Below, in pieces: positions 46,129 through 54,197 of a stretch of 64,000 bases of DNA; within the stretch, counting starts at the first letter, position 1, and every line of letters begins with the position of its first letter. The position numbers and the translations under genes were made by a program. Under the pieces are notes generated by a model. The model was not told the DNA's origin and did no database searches. It saw nothing but the letters and a program-made list of their open reading frames with translations. The DNA comes from Bacteroides sp. (GTDB lineage Bacteria; Bacteroidota; Bacteroidia; Bacteroidales; Bacteroidaceae), in assembly GCA_023665805.1 (NCBI GenBank), contig JAMPDJ010000007.1:1-64000 (forward strand), given 5' to 3'.

Positions 46129-47322
46129 CTACTTGCAAAGAGCCTGAGTGTCCATGGCAATCATCAGCTCCTCGTCAGTGGGGATACAGCATATGGTCAC
46201 CTTGGAATCATCAGCCGACAGGATAGCTTCCGTGGCACGGCATACGCGATTCTTCTCGGAATCCATCTTCACACCCATATACTCCAGGCCTGCGGTTGCA
46301 CCTTCGCGTACTTCCCATTGGTTCTCGCCTGCTCCACCTGTAAACAGGATGATATCCACACCTCCCATGGCAGCGGCATACTCACCGATGTACTTCCTTA
46401 TACGGTAGATATACATTTCTTTGGCAAGACGCGCCTTTTCATTACCTTCCTCAACACCGACAAGTATGTCACGAAGGTCGCTGGACAGGCAACTGACACC
46501 TGCCAGACCGGACTTCTTGTTCAACAGGTCGGAAATGCCCTTTGTATCAAGTCCCAGCTTGTCCATGATGAAAGTAACTGCACCTGCATCGATGTCACCA
46601 CTGCGGGTACCCATTACCAATCCCTCCAACGGGGTAAGGCCCATGCTGGTATCCACGCACTTGCCGTCCTTGACTGCCGCTACAGAAGCACCGTTGCCTA
46701 TATGGCAGGTGATGATCTTCTTGCCCTCGGCCTTACAACCAAGAAACTCGCAAACACGCTGTGAGACATAACGATGACTGGTACCGTGGAATCCATAGCG
46801 ACGCACCCCGTACTTCTCATACAACTCGTAAGGCAGAGCGTACATGTAAGCATAGTCTGGCATGGTCTGATGGAAAGCCGTATCGAATACACCTACCTGG
46901 GGAACGTCAGGCAACAAGGCGGCAACGGCATTCACGCCCTTGATGTTTGCGGGGTTGTGCAAGGGAGCCAGGTCGTTGCAGGCGGCAAAGGCTTCCATCA
47001 CCTCAGGGGTAAGACGCACGGACTGGTTGAATTTCTCACCGCCATGCACCATACGGTGTCCCACGGCATCCAATTCTTCCAAACTGTCCAATACTGCATA
47101 GTCGCCAGTAGTAAGCACCTCGAATATCCACTGCACACCGGCCGTATGCTCGTCGATGGTACGTTCCATCTTGTGCTTCTCGCCATTGAGCTTGACGGTG
47201 ATGAAACTATCCGGCAGGCCTATCTTCTCTATGCCACCGCTGGTGATGACGCTCTGGTCTGTCATGTTATAGAGCGCGTATTTTATTGATGAACTTCCGC
47301 AGTTCAATACAAGTATCTTCAT
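46129..47322 (-). CDS. ackA: Acetate kinase
   Basis: Makes ATP and acetate from acetyl phosphate. The 397-residue protein shows both family signatures: ILVLNCGSSSIKYALYN at the N-terminus and FHGTSHRYVSQRVCEFLG (near residue 178), plus MGLTPLEGLVMGTRSGDID and the C-terminal FTGGAGENQWEVREG. It is 47 bases downstream of pta, the usual acetate-producing pair. Confidence 0.97.
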   Translation of the reverse strand: MKILVLNCGSSSIKYALYNMTDQSVITSGGIEKIGLPDSFITVKLNGEKHKMERTIDEHTAGVQWIFEVLTTGDYAVLDSLEELDAVGHRMVHGGEKFNQSVRLTPEVMEAFAACNDLAPLHNPANIKGVNAVAALLPDVPQVGVFDTAFHQTMPDYAYMYALPYELYEKYGVRRYGFHGTSHRYVSQRVCEFLGCKAEGKKIITCHIGNGASVAAVKDGKCVDTSMGLTPLEGLVMGTRSGDIDAGAVTFIMDKLGLDTKGISDLLNKKSGLAGVSCLSSDLRDILVGVEEGNEKARLAKEMYIYRIRKYIGEYAAAMGGVDIILFTGGAGENQWEVREGATAGLEYMGVKMDSEKNRVCRATEAILSADDSKVTICCIPTDEELMIAMDTQALCK

Positions 47323-47369
47323 CTTTATTTAGTTAGAAATTAGTGATTAGTTGTTATGAGGTTGACGTT

Positions 47370-48383
47370 TCACTTCTTTGCATCCATGGCCTGGCAGGCT
47401 GTGATGGCAACCATCTTGTAGATATCATCCACGGAACAGCCACGAGAAAGGTCGTTCACCGGACGTGCTATGCCCTGAAGTATGGGACCAATGGCATCCG
47501 CACCGCCCAAACGCTGTACCAACTTGTAACTTATGTTGCCAACCTCCAAGGATGGAACGACCAACACATTGGCATGGCCGGCAATATGGCTGCCAGGGCA
47601 CTTCTTCTCGCCCACGGAAGGCACCAAAGCTGCATCGGCTTGCAATTCACCGTCGATTTGCAACTCCGGATCCATCTCATGCGCCAGACGCGTAGCCTCT
47701 ATCACCTTATCTACCACCTCGTGCTTGGCACTGCCCTTGGTACTGAAACTGAGCATGGCCACACGAGGCTCGGCAAAACCGGCCACGCTCTTGGCCGTTT
47801 GGGCCGTGCATACTGCAATCTGTGCCAGCTGGCCGGCATCAGGAACCGGTGTAACAGCCACATCGCCAATAACAAGGACACCGTTTTCGCCATATTCCGG
47901 TTTGTCGGTAATCATCAACATGGCACCGCTGACGCAGTTAATACCTGGAGCGCACTTGATAATCTGAAGTGCAGGACGCAGGGTGTCGCCCGTGGTACTG
48001 AGGGCACCGGAAATCTGGCCGTCGGCATGTCCGCTCTTGATGACAAGACAACCAAAGTAAAGAGGATCCAATACCAATTGGCGTGCCTTCTCTATAGTCA
48101 GGCCTTTTTTCTGACGCAACTGGAACAGGAGCTGTGCATACTCCTCTGTCTTGTCGCTGGTGGCAGGGTCTATGATTTCGGCCTTGTCCAGGTTCTTCAA
48201 GCCCAACTTATCGCCCAAGGCATGTATTTCCCCGGGATTGCCAATGAGGATGATGTCTGCCAATCCATCACGCAGAGACATATCCGCTGCAGTGAGTGTA
48301 CGCTCTTCAAGGCTCTCTGGCAGCACGATGCGTTGCTTGTTCTGCTGCGCACGGGCAATGATTTGTTGCATTAGTTGTGACAT
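47370..48383 (-). CDS. pta: Phosphate acetyltransferase
   Basis: Converts acetyl-CoA and phosphate to acetyl phosphate. The 337-residue protein is the short, single-domain Pta, without the N-terminal P-loop domains of the E. coli enzyme. Signatures include RIVLPESLEERTLTAADMSL, YFGCLVIKSGHADGQISGAL (near residue 125), VLVIGDVAVTPVPDAGQLA and PGSHIAGHANVLVVPSLEVG. It precedes ackA in the same unit. Confidence 0.96.
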   Translation of the reverse strand: MSQLMQQIIARAQQNKQRIVLPESLEERTLTAADMSLRDGLADIILIGNPGEIHALGDKLGLKNLDKAEIIDPATSDKTEEYAQLLFQLRQKKGLTIEKARQLVLDPLYFGCLVIKSGHADGQISGALSTTGDTLRPALQIIKCAPGINCVSGAMLMITDKPEYGENGVLVIGDVAVTPVPDAGQLAQIAVCTAQTAKSVAGFAEPRVAMLSFSTKGSAKHEVVDKVIEATRLAHEMDPELQIDGELQADAALVPSVGEKKCPGSHIAGHANVLVVPSLEVGNISYKLVQRLGGADAIGPILQGIARPVNDLSRGCSVDDIYKMVAITACQAMDAKK

Positions 48384-48472
48384 AGTCTTTTGATGTTATT
48401 TAATGTATGTTCGTACTCGGTTACTCTTATAAATATATATTCAAGGTATATCGTACCCTGCGACAGCAGGAA

Positions 48473-49258
48473 TCAGAACCTGCCTCGCATCAGGATATGT
48501 TCAAGTTGTGCGGCATCCATGTGCGGCATATACTCGTTATCGTATGAGGCCGTGATACCACCGGTTTCCTCGCTCACCACTATGGCCAAGGCATCCGTTT
48601 CCTTGCTTATACCGCGAGCGGCACGATGCCGCAGTCCAAATTCCTTGGGGATATCCAGGTCATGACTTATGGGCAAGATGCAGGCCGCTGCCGTAATCTG
48701 TCCACCAGAGATTATCATGGCGCCGTCATGCAACGGTGAATTCTTGAAAAAGATGTTTTCTATGAGCCGCTGGGATATGCGTGCCTCAATACGTTCTCCC
48801 GTACGGACAAAGTCACCCAACGGAAGGTCGTTCTGTATGACTATCAGCGCACCAACCTTCTGCTTGCTCATGTTCAGACAGGCCATAACGATGGGCATTA
48901 TCATGTCTCGATCGTAGCGGCAATCCTCATTCAGGGAATTATGCGCCGCCTTAGGGCGAAAGAACTGCATAAGCATGTTCACACGTTCATGCGTCCCGAT
49001 AGTATAGAAAAAATGACGTATCTCCTCCTGGAAAAGCACGATTATGGCTATGACACCCACGCTTACCAACTGGTTGAGGATGCTGCCAAGAAGCTTCATC
49101 TCCAGTACCTTGCTGACCAATATCCAAATGCTGACGAAGACAAGCACGCCGTAAAATATGTTCACGGAACGCGATTTCTTCATCAACTTGTAGCCAAAGA
49201 ACAATACTATGGCCACCAAGAATACGTCTATCAGGTCCTTCAGTCCGAAATCCAGCAT
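48473..49258 (-). CDS. cdaA: Diadenylate cyclase CdaA (c-di-AMP synthase)
   Basis: A 261-residue membrane enzyme making c-di-AMP from two ATP. Three N-terminal helices (about residues 8-22, 34-50 and 58-80) are followed by a DisA_N/DAC domain with catalytic motifs SPLHDGAMII (DGA) and FGLRHRAARGISKETDALAI (RHR), then VVSEETGGITAS. c-di-AMP controls osmotic and cell-wall homeostasis. Its start overlaps the 3-prime end of folP by 19 bases, a gene pair common in Bacteroidetes. A CdaR-type regulator is not encoded beside it. Confidence 0.94.
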   Translation of the reverse strand: MLDFGLKDLIDVFLVAIVLFFGYKLMKKSRSVNIFYGVLVFVSIWILVSKVLEMKLLGSILNQLVSVGVIAIIVLFQEEIRHFFYTIGTHERVNMLMQFFRPKAAHNSLNEDCRYDRDMIMPIVMACLNMSKQKVGALIVIQNDLPLGDFVRTGERIEARISQRLIENIFFKNSPLHDGAMIISGGQITAAACILPISHDLDIPKEFGLRHRAARGISKETDALAIVVSEETGGITASYDNEYMPHMDAAQLEHILMRGRF

Positions 49259-50088
49259 TGTGTATATATCTTTACGGCCTCCACTGCCTCCCTCACGTCA
49301 TGTACGCGCAATATGTTGGCACCGTTCATCAGTGCCACTGTGTGAAGCACGGTGGTACCATTGAGAGCCTGCTCGGGCGTGCAACCCAAGAGGCGGTATA
49401 TCATGCTCTTGCGGCTGACCCCCACCAACAGCGGACAGCCAAGCATGCGGAACTCGCCCAAACGGGCCATCATCAGGTAGTTCTGCTCCAAAGTCTTGCC
49501 AAAGCCAAAGCCGGGATCCAGAATGACATCCGCCACGCCCATCTCGTGCAACACCTCCACGCGTTCTCCCAAGGAGCGGAACACCTCCGACATGACATCG
49601 GCATAACATGGCGCCTGTTGCATATTCTTTGGTGTGCCCTGCATGTGCATGAGGATGTAAGGCACATGCAGCGCAGCCACAGTGGAAAACATCTCGGGAT
49701 CCATATCACCACCGGAGATGTCATTGACAATATCCGCACCTGCCTCCACGGCACGGAAAGCGACATCCGCCCTGAAAGTATCCACACTGATGATAGCTTC
49801 AGGCCACTCGTCACGCGCAATCTCTATAGCCGGTTTCAGGCGTTGCCATTCCTCCGCCGGGCTTACATCATCGGCTCCCGGACGACTGCTGTACCCGCCC
49901 AAATCCAGCATCGCGGCCCCTTCGTGGCGAATACGACGCACACGCCGGCGTATGGTTTCCTCGTCCGCACAACGGCTACCGGCATAAAAGGAGTCTGGAG
50001 TCACATTCAGTATACCCATCACCTGCGGGCATGCCAAGTCCATCAACCGGCCCCGGATATTCATGGTCTGGACAGTCTCTTTCATCAT
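49240..50088 (-). CDS. folP: Dihydropteroate synthase
   Basis: Joins dihydropterin pyrophosphate and p-aminobenzoate in folate synthesis. The roughly 282-residue protein has the DHPS motifs VMGILNVTPDSFYAGSRCAD, GAAMLDLGGYSSRPGADDVS, ISVDTFRADVAFRAVEAGAD, IVNDISGGDMDP, VILDPGFGFGKTLEQNY and LLVGVSRKSM. The start was placed at the MMKETVQTMN codon pair (50088 or 50085); earlier in-frame codons show no family features. A TAACTTTG element at 50192-50199 is its promoter, divergent from murF. Confidence 0.95.
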   Translation of the reverse strand: MMKETVQTMNIRGRLMDLACPQVMGILNVTPDSFYAGSRCADEETIRRRVRRIRHEGAAMLDLGGYSSRPGADDVSPAEEWQRLKPAIEIARDEWPEAIISVDTFRADVAFRAVEAGADIVNDISGGDMDPEMFSTVAALHVPYILMHMQGTPKNMQQAPCYADVMSEVFRSLGERVEVLHEMGVADVILDPGFGFGKTLEQNYLMMARLGEFRMLGCPLLVGVSRKSMIYRLLGCTPEQALNGTTVLHTVALMNGANILRVHDVREAVEAVKIYTQCWISD

Positions 50089-50191
50089 TCCGTTTCCTCT
50101 GTAACTACAAGGCGGCATGCCACACAACCGACACTTGGGGAAAACCGCTTGTCAACGGCTTCTCCACAAGACTGCAGCCTCTAATGCGCTT

Positions 50192-50199
50192 CAAAGTTA
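50192..50199 (-). promoter_or_regulatory. -7 promoter element for folP-cdaA
   Basis: Minus-strand TAACTTTG, about 104 bases ahead of the folP start. Confidence 0.5.
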
Positions 50200-50252
50200 C
50201 GAAGAAGCGGGGGAAAAACAAAGAAACGCCCGCACTTATTTCAACTTTTTTG

Positions 50253-50260
50253 TAACTTTG
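50253..50260 (+). promoter_or_regulatory. -7 promoter element for murF
   Basis: TAACTTTG, 31 bases ahead of the murF ATG. Confidence 0.55.
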
Positions 50261-50291
50261 CATTTGCAATGTCCGTTTAGCAAAACCAACC

Positions 50292-51590
50292 ATGAACATA
50301 GAACAACTCTACGATGTATTCCTACAATATCCCATAGTCACCACCGACAGTCGCAACTGTCCGGCCGAGAGCATGTTCTTTGCCTTGAAGGGAGAAAACT
50401 TCGATGGCAACCTCTATGCCCCAGCCGCCCTGGAGAAAGGATGCTCCGTGGCGGTGGTGGACAATCCCTCGGTCGTCCATCCCGGAGACAACCGCTACAT
50501 ATTGGTGGACGACGCACTCTCCGCCATGCAGTCGCTGGCAGCGCATCACCGTTGCCACATGGGCACACGAGTGGTGCAGGTTACAGGCACCAACGGGAAG
50601 ACCACGACCAAAGAACTGCTCTCGGCCGTGCTCTCGCAACGGTTCCGCACGCTATGCACCCAAGGCAACCTCAACAACCACATAGGCGTGCCGCTGACAC
50701 TGCTCCGCCTAAAGCCGGAACACGAAATTGCCATAGTGGAGACCGGAGCCAACCATCCCGGAGAGATAGCTTTCCTATGCGGCATGGTAAAGGCAGACTG
50801 CGGCTTGGTGACCAACGTCGGACGTGCGCATCTGGAAGGGTTCGGTTCCTTTGAAGGGGTGAAGCGTACCAAGGGCGAATTATATGACGACCTCAAAGCC
50901 CGTTCCTGCCCTGCATTCGTCAACGCCACGGACCCGGACCTCATGGCCATGGCTCGCGAACGCGCTCTCGACATCATTCCATACGTCGAGGGAGAGGTGG
51001 CGGAATGCAGTCCCATGCTACACGTCAGATGGCGCAATCCCTCCGAGGACAAATGGCATACCGTAGCCACGCACCTGATAGGTGCCTACAACCTGTCCAA
51101 TGTCCTGTCGGCCGTATCCGTTGGCCTGCACTTCGGCGTAACGCCATTGGAGATAGACAGGGCCTTGGCCTCCTACATTCCCACCAACAATCGCAGCGAG
51201 TTTCGCCAGACAGGGCACAACCACCTCGTCATAGATGCCTACAATGCCAATCCCACCAGCATGGCGGCAGCATTGGACAATTTCAACCGGATGCATTCTC
51301 CTCACAAGATGGCCATCCTTGGCGAGATGCGCGAATTGGGTGCTGAAAGTGGTGCCGAACACCAACGAATCATATCCATGCTGTCTGACATGACAGATCT
51401 GGATGAAGTATGGCTCGTTGGCAGCGAGTTCAAGGATACCGACACGTCACAGTTAAGTCTTCCACACCACATCTTTACCGACGTACAGCAGGTCAAGGAC
51501 AGGTTGGCATCCCGACCTCTGACCGGTCACACCATACTAATCAAGGGAAGCAACGGGACAAAACTATTCCTGTTGCCGGAACTGTTATGA
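50292..51590 (+). CDS. murF: UDP-N-acetylmuramoyl-tripeptide--D-alanyl-D-alanine ligase
   Basis: Adds D-Ala-D-Ala to the peptidoglycan precursor. The 432-residue Mur ligase has the P-loop VQVTGTNGKTTTKELLSAVL (residues about 95-114), the central-domain motif LRLKPEHEIAIVETGANHPG with NVGRAHLEGFGS, and the C-terminal LVIDAYNANPTSMAAALDNF. It stands alone here rather than in the dcw cluster, as in many Bacteroidetes. It ends upstream of a phased repeat array and a strong hairpin. Confidence 0.96.
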   Translation: MNIEQLYDVFLQYPIVTTDSRNCPAESMFFALKGENFDGNLYAPAALEKGCSVAVVDNPSVVHPGDNRYILVDDALSAMQSLAAHHRCHMGTRVVQVTGTNGKTTTKELLSAVLSQRFRTLCTQGNLNNHIGVPLTLLRLKPEHEIAIVETGANHPGEIAFLCGMVKADCGLVTNVGRAHLEGFGSFEGVKRTKGELYDDLKARSCPAFVNATDPDLMAMARERALDIIPYVEGEVAECSPMLHVRWRNPSEDKWHTVATHLIGAYNLSNVLSAVSVGLHFGVTPLEIDRALASYIPTNNRSEFRQTGHNHLVIDAYNANPTSMAAALDNFNRMHSPHKMAILGEMRELGAESGAEHQRIISMLSDMTDLDEVWLVGSEFKDTDTSQLSLPHHIFTDVQQVKDRLASRPLTGHTILIKGSNGTKLFLLPELL

Positions 51591-51671
51591 CCTGCCTACA
51601 CCGGAAATGTACGCATAATTACAAGAAGAGAACGGAGTCGTTTTCCGGCCGCCACGACAACTCGTCCGGAT

Positions 51672-51747
51672 ATTCACGAATACTCAACCGAGGATTCACG
51701 AATTCGCGAACGTAACTTCACGAATATAAAGATGCAGATCAGCGAAT
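51672..51747. repeat. 22-bp-phased (A/C)TTCACGAAT repeat array
   Basis: ATTCACGAAT occurs at 51672 and 51694, CTTCACGAAT at 51716 and a degenerate ATCAGCGAAT at 51738, each exactly 22 bases apart, with unlike spacer sequence between copies. Spacing of about two helical turns suggests protein binding on one DNA face. It sits between murF and the bidirectional hairpin. Confidence 0.5.
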
Positions 51748-51773
51748 ATTAGACGTCACACCCATAGGAGGCT

Positions 51774-51818
51774 CAAAACAAATGTCGCACGGCCACAAGC
51801 CGTGCGACATTTGTTTTG
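51774..51818. terminator. Perfect 20-bp hairpin between murF and the tubulin-like operon
   Basis: Arms 51774-51793 and 51799-51818 are exact complements with a 5-base loop. A-rich and T-rich segments form the stem base, so it can terminate murF from the left and the nine-gene minus-strand operon from the right (its last stop codon is at 51841). Confidence 0.9.
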
Positions 51819-51840
51819 CATACCAGTCCATGCCATGTGC

Positions 51841-53118
51841 TTATATATATAGCACATAGTTGCGTACATAATTCAGCAACGCCCAGAACATCATCATCAT
51901 GGCCAATACAACCAATACCACAAAGCCAAAAGCCAACGCAATCCAGTGCTGTGAATGGTCGTCATCATATTCCTTGTGACCGTCACTGTAGGTATACACG
52001 GTCCTTACTGTCTGCGCTCCTGCCAGCATGGCAAAGACGCCAGCCATGATGCCGTTGTGGATATTGCCGCCACCACGAAGCGCACGCTTGTCGATGAGGA
52101 ACTGCGGCGTACGGCTGGCAATATAGTACAGGCCGGTAGACGCCAAAGTGGAAACGGTCATGCCCATACCTGCCATCCAATACATCAATATGGCCACGAT
52201 AACACCAAGGCTTATCAGTTTTACCGACCCGTCGAAATGACGTTCCTCGCCACTATTTATAACATCCGTCAGCTCGTTCAGGCGTTCCACAACACCGGCA
52301 TCAGTCGGGCACATAGCTATCACTTGGTCTATCAGCATGGCAGAGCGGGTTATCTGCTTCATCTTGGTGGGCTTGCGGAACTCGCCTTCCTCAGTGGTTT
52401 CCACCACTGTCCATGTCTGGAAGGCCTCGTCCATCAGCGACCAGGCCTCGGCAACCTCCCGTTCGGTCATCTCTTCAGGCAATCCTGCCACATAGCGCTC
52501 GTTCTTCATGCCGTCCACAGTGAATTTCTCCTTGTAACGTGCCCCTTTGAACCACACGTATCCCATATGGCCTATGACAAACAGAAACAGACCCGATACA
52601 AGAATAGTTGTAAGAAGGTTCTTTATCTTTGTCCACAAAGGCACGCCGGCATCCTCGGCGGCATCGGCAATGGCATCGGCTCCGCTACCCTCAGGTACAA
52701 GTGTCAGACCATTGAACATGGCATCCTTGCCGCCTTGGTCCAAGCCGACAAATTTCAGATTGCCATCTTTATTGGTCACCAGACACTGACCGGCAATGCC
52801 TTCGTCCACACCAGGACGTCCGCCAATGAAGTCCATCACAACCTCGTTGCCCCTGTCCTCCACCAGATGCAACTCATAGGTCACCAGCATGGACTCGCGG
52901 CCGCCGGGTTCTACCATATTAACTTCCATGAAACCATTGCACCGGGCATCCTCGTCAAAAGGATTCAGTTGCCAATTGTCATCACAGTTCAACGACAAGG
53001 ATACTTTCATGTCACCTTCCTTGTTGGTTCCCACCCATTCTCCAGCAAACAGGTCCTCCTGTGCAAACGAGGTCACGGATACAAGCATCGCGAGGATACT
53101 CAATAAGTAATTCTTCAT
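51841..53118 (-). CDS. Envelope protein with extracytoplasmic N-terminal domain and four membrane helices (tubulin-like operon)
   Basis: A 425-residue protein I do not recognise. It has a signal peptide (MKNYLLSILAMLVSVTSFAQ), then an extracytoplasmic beta-rich domain (about 21-160) beginning EDLFAGEWVGTNKEGDMKVS and holding paired cysteines near residues 45 and 60. Membrane helix 1 spans about 168-190. A soluble helical stretch follows (about 195-295, acidic and Thr-rich, EEMTEREVAEAWSLMDEAFQ). Helix 2 is at about 300-325, helix 3 near 355-375 and helix 4 at about 392-418. It is the last gene of the nine-gene run, 190 bases after the previous gene and followed by the perfect hairpin. Confidence 0.6.
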   Translation of the reverse strand: MKNYLLSILAMLVSVTSFAQEDLFAGEWVGTNKEGDMKVSLSLNCDDNWQLNPFDEDARCNGFMEVNMVEPGGRESMLVTYELHLVEDRGNEVVMDFIGGRPGVDEGIAGQCLVTNKDGNLKFVGLDQGGKDAMFNGLTLVPEGSGADAIADAAEDAGVPLWTKIKNLLTTILVSGLFLFVIGHMGYVWFKGARYKEKFTVDGMKNERYVAGLPEEMTEREVAEAWSLMDEAFQTWTVVETTEEGEFRKPTKMKQITRSAMLIDQVIAMCPTDAGVVERLNELTDVINSGEERHFDGSVKLISLGVIVAILMYWMAGMGMTVSTLASTGLYYIASRTPQFLIDKRALRGGGNIHNGIMAGVFAMLAGAQTVRTVYTYSDGHKEYDDDHSQHWIALAFGFVVLVVLAMMMMFWALLNYVRNYVLYI

Positions 53119-53308
53119 TATCTAAAATTTTAAATAAACAAGTAGCGGAAATTAGTTTATATTGTTATTTGAGGTTATCGGACTAAGTGTCAATCTTACG
53201 AATATGGAGTTATAGGAGTCCATAATGACTGATGAGCAAGAACGAGAATAGGATTGAGAATCTTGAAGAATGGTCTAAACCAATTCTCGATGCTTACTTA
53301 TACAAATA
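53119..53308. other. Spacer before the last gene of the tubulin-like operon
   Basis: 190 AT-rich bases without a gene or a full promoter consensus. A weak inverted repeat (GAGAAT/ATTCTC, about 53258-53289) lies just after the stop of the upstream gene and could cause partial termination. Confidence 0.35.
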
Positions 53309-54085
53309 CTATACAGTCTCCTCCGGTATTTCCACTTCCTCCACGGACTTGTGCTCGGCATCCACATTAGTGGCCTCTGCCAATTGCGAATCATAATCCG
53401 TCTTGCTCTTCTCTATGACACGGAGAGAAGCGGCACTGGCCTCCACGTCTCCGGCATTGACCTCGGCATTCAGAGCCTTAACCTCGTCTATCTTGCCTGC
53501 TTTCAATGCCTTGATTTGCTTGGCCTGGGCACGCGCCCTCTTGTAGATAACCTTCATCTCCTTGAAAGCCCTGCCCGTCAATATGGGACCGGCCTTGAGA
53601 TACTTGCCATGACTCAGGCTGAGAAGAGGAGCACTGGCCAATGCCATAGAAGCATTGGTGGTGGCCAAAGTCAGATTGGTCGCGTCCAATGCCAACCCCG
53701 GATAAGCAAAGACTATGTCCATGTTCTGGGCAAGAGCCAAATTGGAGCTACGCAAGTTACCGGCCGAGTCTACCACGCAATATCGGATATCCTCTTCACC
53801 GTTTTCGTCCTTGACATGTATCTCTGCCACCTCATAAAAGACAATGTCCTCGCTATACTTCTTAATCTTGGTGTTCATAGTATCGCACAACAGCAGATAG
53901 TCGTCGAATGTCTGGACTCCAGTCAGTTTGGGCATTTCCCATACATAAGGCTTCTTTTCCTTTTTCTTTTTCTCTTTTTTTTCCTTTTTGTCATCATCGC
54001 CATTATTGGCATATGAAACCATGGGCATCAGCATTTCCATGCATAGGAAACACATGACGAAACTCAGCAATTTGCTCGTCTTCAT
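53309..54085 (-). CDS. Exported protein of unknown function with Lys-rich linker (tubulin-like operon)
   Basis: A 258-residue protein with a signal peptide (MKTSKLLSFVMCFLCMEMLM, cleaved near residue 26). Next comes a very basic segment (DDDKKEKKEKKKKEKKPY, about 29-47). The mature domain (about 48-170) starts WEMPKLTGVQTFDDYLLLCD and carries IRYCVVDSAGNLRSSNLALA. A helical region (about 180-240) precedes an acidic tail (EEVEIPEETV). I know no family for it. A periplasmic or membrane-apposed location is expected. Confidence 0.6.
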   Translation of the reverse strand: MKTSKLLSFVMCFLCMEMLMPMVSYANNGDDDKKEKKEKKKKEKKPYVWEMPKLTGVQTFDDYLLLCDTMNTKIKKYSEDIVFYEVAEIHVKDENGEEDIRYCVVDSAGNLRSSNLALAQNMDIVFAYPGLALDATNLTLATTNASMALASAPLLSLSHGKYLKAGPILTGRAFKEMKVIYKRARAQAKQIKALKAGKIDEVKALNAEVNAGDVEASAASLRVIEKSKTDYDSQLAEATNVDAEHKSVEEVEIPEETV

Positions 54086-54197
54086 AGATGTACTTGTTGT
54101 TTGTTAATAAATAAATTTGATTGTAAATGGGTATGATTGTTATCGGTCAATGGCGTGATACAATTGTCGTAGGCCGTCGGCCAAGGAGCATACAACC

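Noticed and set aside
53941..53999. Low-complexity stretch considered as a tandem DNA repeat
   Set aside because: It is the Lys/Glu-codon run of the exported protein at 53309-54085 and is explained by its KEKKEKKKKEKK segment.
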